This document shows positions 4,932-7,943 of a stretch of DNA of 7,943 nucleotides, one piece after another. The translations under genes were made by a program, and so were the position numbers. Position 1 is the first letter of the stretch. Each line of letters starts with the position of its first letter. This DNA is from JBBEDC01 sp040881505. Lineage in GTDB: Bacteria; Patescibacteriota; Andersenbacteria; UBA10190. Location: positions 1 through 7,943 of the forward strand of contig JBBEDC010000006.1 in assembly GCA_040881505.1 (NCBI GenBank), given 5' to 3'. Below the pieces are notes generated by a model, which saw only the letters and a list, made by a program, of their open reading frames with translations, made no database searches and was not told where the DNA came from.

Positions 4932-5981
4932 ATGAGAACGATTGACGATTTACTCAAAGAAGCTGAACAAGCTGGAGCATCAGATATTCATATAACTGAA
5001 GGGCGTACGCCATTCTTCCGTGTCGATGGCGGACTGCGTCCGGTAGGGGAAAGTCCTATTACAAAAGAAGAGGCTGATGAGATGATCAAGACTCTCGTTG
5101 GTACCAACACCGCATCACAAGAAGAATTAGCAAAGTGGCACCAGAGCGATTTTTCATACGCGATTGCATCCGGTACACGCTTTCGTGTCAACGTTTTCTC
5201 GCATTTGGGCCAGCTTTCAGCTGCGCTGCGTTTGATTCCGACGGATATTCGGACGATTGAAGAGCTGCATCTACCGCCACAGATCTTACACTTTGCTGAA
5301 TTAAAGCAAGGATTCGTACTAATGGTAGGACCAGCCGGACACGGTAAATCAACCTCCCTTGCAGCCCTTATCGACTATATCAACCAGAACCGACAGGAAC
5401 ACATTATTACCATTGAGGATCCGATTGAATATCAGTTTGCTGATAAGCGATCAATTATTGACCAGCGAGAAATCGGGCACGACGCTGCCTCGTTCGCTTC
5501 AGCCATTAGGTCCACGCTGCGTCAGGACCCGAACGTTATCATGATCGGTGAAATTCGAGACCTTGAATCAATGCAGACAGCTTTAACCGTTGCTGAAACC
5601 GGACACTTGGTCTATGCCACGCTGCATACGAATGATGCCGGACAAACGATTGAACGTGTGATTGATTCCTTCCCGCCGGAACAGCAGCGCCAAGTTCGCT
5701 CGCAGCTTGCGAATGCTTTATCGGGAGTTATCTCTCAGCGCCTGTTGCCGTGGACTGCCGGTGGACGTATTCCAGCTGTGGAAATCATGATGACCACGAC
5801 TGCTATCCGAAATGTTATCCGTGAAGGAAATGTTCACCAGGTTCTTGGTATAATTCAGACAAGTTCTGATGTAGGCATGCAGACACTCGACGCGAGCCTT
5901 CAAGCACTGATTGATGCCGGGGCAGTGCGACTGGAAGATGCTCAGCCTTACTTCTCTTCTACTAAGCGTTTAAACAAATAA
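4932..5981 (+). CDS. pilT: PilT, type IV pilus retraction ATPase
   Basis: A 349-residue hexameric ATPase for pilus retraction, close to the usual length of about 345-350. An N-terminal PAS-like domain begins with LLKEAEQAGASDIHITEG and RVDGGLRPV. The RecA-like domain has Walker A GPAGHGKST (residues 133-141, Lys139), the Asp box in TIEDPIEYQF, Walker B NVIMIGEIRD and the His box TLHTNDA. The AIRNVIRE segment (291-298) corresponds to the AIRNLIRE motif required for retraction in PilT, and the PilB tetracysteine is absent, so PilT is favoured over PilB. Oddities are His in the P-loop and EIRD rather than EMRD in Walker B. The ATG at 4932 gives a standard start; a TTG at 4920 would add four residues. 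No SD precedes either, and the upstream spacer is unusually structured. pilC follows after one base. Confidence 0.94.
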   Translation: MRTIDDLLKEAEQAGASDIHITEGRTPFFRVDGGLRPVGESPITKEEADEMIKTLVGTNTASQEELAKWHQSDFSYAIASGTRFRVNVFSHLGQLSAALRLIPTDIRTIEELHLPPQILHFAELKQGFVLMVGPAGHGKSTSLAALIDYINQNRQEHIITIEDPIEYQFADKRSIIDQREIGHDAASFASAIRSTLRQDPNVIMIGEIRDLESMQTALTVAETGHLVYATLHTNDAGQTIERVIDSFPPEQQRQVRSQLANALSGVISQRLLPWTAGGRIPAVEIMMTTTAIRNVIREGNVHQVLGIIQTSSDVGMQTLDASLQALIDAGAVRLEDAQPYFSSTKRLNK

Positions 5982-5982
5982 T

Positions 5983-6918
5983 ATGGCGCAGTACACCTAC
6001 GAAGCACGAGACGAGAACGGCAAGATGACCAAAGGGACATTGCGTGCCGCTAATGAAGAGCGTGCTATCAGCCTCTTGAAATCGCATGGAATGGAGCCTG
6101 TCTCCGTTGAGGCGGCAGATGATGCCCCGTTTTGGGAGCGGGAGATGAAAACATTCTCTGTCTCTACCAAGGACCTCATTCTATTTACACGACAGATGTC
6201 TTCAATGATTCGAGCTGGTGTTCCAATTATTGAAACTTTACGTGCTATTGAAGAGCAGGTCCAAAAGCCAGCGTTCAAGAAAATATTGGAGGAGATGGCG
6301 TATGACATTGAGGCAGGGGAGTCGCTGTCGAACGCGATGACGAAACACCCGAAAGCCTTTACCCCGTTCATTCTTGGAATCGTGCGAACGGGTGAGGTCA
6401 GCGGACGTTTAAGCGAGTCCCTGGAATCTGTTTCGGAATATTTGGAGCAGGACTACACTTTTATGCGCAAGGTACGGGCTGCGATGGCGTATCCGATTTT
6501 CGTGTTAGTGGTAGTGGTGGTATTAACTATTATCATGTTTACATTCGTGTTGCCTCAGTTAATTGCGCTATTCGATGACTCGGGAGTACAGCTGCCGTGG
6601 CCTACGCGCGTATTGATCGCGGTTGTAACCTTCATGCAGTCATACTGGATTATTATGGCAGTTCTTACCGTTATCGCTGCNNNNNNNNNNNNNNNNNNNN
6701 NNNNNNNNNNNNNNNNNNNNNNNNNNNNNNNNNNNNNNNNNNNNNNNNNNNNNNNNNNNNNNNNNNNNNNNNNNNNNNNNAAGCGCGATGTGGATTCAAT
6801 GCTGGAAACTATTACCGTTCTCTTAGAGCCGCTCTTGATTGTTGTTTTGGGTATTGGAGTTGGGATTGTAGTGGGCGCTGTATTACTGCCGATTTACAAC
6901 CTCGTACTGGTTATTTAA
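5983..6918 (+). CDS. pilC: PilC, inner-membrane platform protein (interrupted by gap)
   Basis: T2SSF/GspF-family polytopic membrane protein that couples the PilB and PilT motors to pilin insertion and extraction. Residues 1-60 are the usual N-terminal segment (YTYEARDENGKMTKGTL). The first T2SSF domain follows, with FTRQMSSMIRAGVPIIETL and FILGIVRTGEVSGRLSESL. A transmembrane helix around AYPIFVLVVVVVLTIIMFTFVLPQ and the start of a second (WIIMAVLTVIA) come next, and then the 100-N run at 6681-6780. After the gap come 45 residues containing the final transmembrane helix and the standard PIYNLVLVI end. The second T2SSF domain is essentially absent. Visible plus N codons give 311 residues against about 400 in the family, so the gap should really be about 350 bases. 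The frame is the same on both sides, but only by the arbitrary gap length. No SD; starts one base after pilT. Confidence 0.92.
   Translation: MAQYTYEARDENGKMTKGTLRAANEERAISLLKSHGMEPVSVEAADDAPFWEREMKTFSVSTKDLILFTRQMSSMIRAGVPIIETLRAIEEQVQKPAFKKILEEMAYDIEAGESLSNAMTKHPKAFTPFILGIVRTGEVSGRLSESLESVSEYLEQDYTFMRKVRAAMAYPIFVLVVVVVLTIIMFTFVLPQLIALFDDSGVQLPWPTRVLIAVVTFMQSYWIIMAVLTVIAXXXXXXXXXXXXXXXXXXXXXXXXXXXXXXXXXXKRDVDSMLETITVLLEPLLIVVLGIGVGIVVGAVLLPIYNLVLVI
6681..6780. other. 100-N assembly gap within pilC
   Basis: A second run of exactly 100 N, evidently a placeholder. It falls where the second T2SSF domain should lie. The repeated T2SSF domain is one possible reason for an assembly break, although its two copies are normally too diverged in DNA sequence for that to be likely. 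Confidence 0.97.
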
Positions 6919-6940
6919 ACATCTCAAATTAGGGTATACT
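6911..6940 (+). promoter_or_regulatory. probable promoter of prepilin 1
   Basis: TATACT at 6935-6940 with a weak -35-like TTATTT at 6911-6916 (18-base spacer), overlapping the end of pilC. A start near 6947 would make the RNA begin at the AGGTCGTATGT box and give a leader of about 50 bases. A separate promoter is expected for an abundantly needed major pilin. Confidence 0.45.
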
Positions 6941-6946
6941 AACCGA

Positions 6947-6957
6947 AGGTCGTATGT
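6947..6957 (+). promoter_or_regulatory. 11-mer leader box AGGTCGTATGT, copy 2 (prepilin 1)
   Basis: Identical to 1291-1301 before pilN, here 6 bases after TATACT. Its ATG (6954) opens a 16-codon frame (MWKTTNKTLKGGEGYE) that spans the prepilin SD and stops at 7002-7004, overlapping the prepilin start. If translated, it would couple to or compete with prepilin initiation. Confidence 0.35.
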
Positions 6958-6980
6958 GGAAAACAACTAACAAAACATTG

Positions 6981-6991
6981 AAGGGAGGTGA
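6981..6991 (+). promoter_or_regulatory. strong Shine-Dalgarno of prepilin 1
   Basis: AAGGGAGGTGA, with its GGAGGT core 7 bases before the ATG at 6997, complements the 16S 3' end extensively. It decides the start against the GTG at 6988 and contrasts with the SD-less pilM, pilT, pilC and prepilin 2. Confidence 0.75.
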
Positions 6992-6996
6992 GGGAT

Positions 6997-7467
6997 ATGA
7001 ATAAGAAAAACCAGCGCGGGTTTACCCTCATCGAGCTTTTGGTGGTTATCGCCATCATTGGTATCTTGGCTGCTCTTGTATTAGTAGCTTTGGGTAATGC
7101 GCGTGATAAGGCAAATGATGCAGGTATCAAGTCCAGCATTGGACAGCTTCGTACTCTGGCTGAGGTATACTATGACTCTAACGGCTCATCGTATGCTGGT
7201 TGGGCAGGTTGTATTGATGCACCAGACGCTACTACTTGTAAGACATCAGAGATTAGTAACTCTGTTACATCACTAACTACTGATATCAGTACCAAGAACA
7301 TTGACAATTCAGATGTAGTTGCTCAATCGGCTGCAAGTCAATTCTGTATGAGCGCTGCGCTCAAGACAGCAGGTCAATATATCTGTGTTGATGCGACCGG
7401 TGAGTTCGACAGTACTGCAACTGCAGCGGGAAACTGTGCAACAGCATCGGATCTCGCTTGTGGGTAA
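6997..7467 (+). CDS. type IV prepilin 1 (probable major pilin, six cysteines)
   Basis: A 156-residue class III-signal prepilin. The leader MNKKNQRG is cut by prepilin peptidase at Gly8, leaving Phe as residue 1 and the conserved Glu at +5 (FTLIE). The hydrophobic helix continues to about residue 33 (LLVVIAIIGILAALVLVALG) and is followed by an amphipathic helical stretch (NARDKANDAGIKSSIGQLRTLAEVYYDSNG). The globular part is Ser/Thr/Ala-rich with six Cys (72, 81, 117, 130, 147, 155), allowing up to three disulfides. The start is ATG 6997, preceded at 7 bases by a strong SD (GGAGGT, 6984-6989); a GTG at 6988 would overlap that SD. It has its own promoter-like region and a strong terminator, consistent with high expression. 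Which pilin is the major fibre subunit is inferred from these signals only. Confidence 0.93.
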   Translation: MNKKNQRGFTLIELLVVIAIIGILAALVLVALGNARDKANDAGIKSSIGQLRTLAEVYYDSNGSSYAGWAGCIDAPDATTCKTSEISNSVTSLTTDISTKNIDNSDVVAQSAASQFCMSAALKTAGQYICVDATGEFDSTATAAGNCATASDLACG

Positions 7468-7491
7468 GTAGGTATTTACTCCCATTGCAAC

Positions 7492-7523
7492 GAACACCTG
7501 CGGAAAACCGCAGGTGTTCTGTT
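7492..7523 (+). terminator. intrinsic terminator after prepilin 1
   Basis: GAACACCTGCGG (7492-7503), loop AAAA, CCGCAGGTGTTC (7508-7519): a perfect 12-bp stem with a tetraloop, 24 bases after the prepilin stop. The following T tract is short and broken (TGTT), so termination may be incomplete; the hairpin could also protect the mRNA 3' end. Confidence 0.75.
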
Positions 7524-7535
7524 ATGTAGGCAATG

Positions 7536-7544
7536 TGATATTAT
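7536..7544 (+). promoter_or_regulatory. extended -10 promoter of prepilin 2
   Basis: TGATATTAT matches an extended -10 (TGn plus TATTAT). It ends 6 bases before the ATG at 7551, so transcription would start at or within a base or two of the start codon, giving a leaderless mRNA. This agrees with the lack of a Shine-Dalgarno. Confidence 0.5.
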
Positions 7545-7550
7545 ACATAC

Positions 7551-7943
7551 ATGTCACAGCGTGTCGTATATGTTGGAAGACAGGGGTTTACTCTCATTGA
7601 GTTATTAATAGTTATCGCTATTATCGGTATCCTGGCTATATTGGTTTTAGGAGCAGCGGGTCGGAGTCGTCAACTGGCGCAAGATCGTAAAGTTCAGAGT
7701 GGAGTGGGGCAGATTCGGTGGCAGGCAGAAATTGCATATGACAACAATGGGGGCAGTTATGAAGACTGGGTTGAAGATAAAAATATTCAGGATCAGCTCT
7801 ACATCCTGCTGAATGATATTAATACTATCGCCGGAATTATAGGTAGCTGTGGTGATTACACGAGTTGTCCGGAAGAGTATTCTACTGTACTTCGATATAG
7901 TCAGGAGCAGGAATATTGTATTAGCGCTCCAAAAGCTTCGGAG
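7551..7943 (+). CDS. type IV prepilin 2 (partial, runs off the window)
   Basis: The first 131 codons of a second prepilin, open to the window edge. The leader is MSQRVVYVGRQG with cleavage after Gly12, then FTLIELLIVIAIIGILAILVLG with Glu at +5. After the helix it shares with prepilin 1 the pattern SG.GQ.R...AE..YD.NG.SY..W (about residues 50-73), so the two are paralogues. It is otherwise distinct: more charged, with Cys at 100, 106 and 123 so far. The ATG at 7551 is the only sensible start; no SD precedes it, and an extended -10 lies just upstream, suggesting leaderless transcription. It may be a minor pilin or an alternative fibre subunit; its full length cannot be known here. Confidence 0.9.
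   Translation, partial: MSQRVVYVGRQGFTLIELLIVIAIIGILAILVLGAAGRSRQLAQDRKVQSGVGQIRWQAEIAYDNNGGSYEDWVEDKNIQDQLYILLNDINTIAGIIGSCGDYTSCPEEYSTVLRYSQEQEYCISAPKASE

Noticed and set aside
7166..7171. TATACT inside prepilin 1 as an internal promoter
   Set aside because: It encodes part of the conserved YY/YD segment and has no -35, extended -10 or downstream gene start.
1..7943. CRISPR arrays, tRNA/rRNA genes, transposases or phage genes
   Set aside because: None is visible; the whole window is accounted for by T4P genes and short spacers.

Overview
The window is one contiguous stretch of a type IV pilus (T4P) locus. Every recognisable gene lies on the + strand, in the order pilM - pilN - pilO - small PilP-like membrane protein - pilB - CheY-like response regulator - pilT - pilC - prepilin 1 - prepilin 2 (cut by the window end). 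The proteins have the architecture typical of Candidate Phyla Radiation / Patescibacteria T4P operons: short PilN and PilO, a tiny membrane protein ending in an NPF-type motif where PilP would be, a single-domain response regulator with a KAHYTP-like end, and GFTLIE prepilins with cysteine-rich tails. No secretin (PilQ), pilotin or lipoprotein PilP is seen. That fits a monoderm-like envelope, although only this part of the locus is visible. The phylum-level assignment is an inference from protein style and gene order, not from a marker gene.

Layout. Positions 115-1233 encode PilM, the cytoplasmic actin-like ring protein. A 72-base spacer with an extended -10 promoter precedes pilN (from 1306). 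pilN is interrupted by a run of exactly 100 N (1632-1731), and pilO begins 2 bases after it (1733-2329). pilO overlaps the small PilP-like gene (2326-2613) by ATGA. pilB (2646-4403) encodes the assembly ATPase and is followed after 8 bases by the response regulator (4412-4813). A structured 118-base spacer (4814-4931) separates the regulator from pilT (4932-5981). pilC follows after 1 base (5983-6918) and is interrupted by a second 100-N run (6681-6780). A promoter-like spacer then leads to prepilin 1 (6997-7467), which ends in a strong hairpin terminator (7492-7519). Prepilin 2 (7551-7943+) has its own promoter and is probably transcribed leaderless.

How it works together (family knowledge). 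PilB and PilT are hexameric ATPases that drive extension and retraction through the inner-membrane platform PilC. PilM binds the N-terminal INLxP segment of PilN. PilN and PilO form the periplasm- or exterior-facing alignment scaffold, probably with the small membrane protein. The response regulator between the two ATPases is well placed to control motor switching. The prepilins supply the fibre after cleavage by a prepilin peptidase not encoded here.

Most worth a second look: (1) the response regulator/pilT spacer, with a 12-codon ORF behind one of the best Shine-Dalgarno sequences in the window, two hairpins, a degenerate tandem repeat and a 12-bp palindrome; (2) an identical 11-mer (AGGTCGTATGT) just downstream of TATACT boxes before both pilN and prepilin 1; (3) a contrast between strong-SD and SD-less or leaderless genes; (4) a six-cysteine prepilin with a diverged tandem paralogue. 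The two N runs are most likely scaffold placeholders rather than true lengths, because both PilN and PilC lack more residues than 100 bases can supply.
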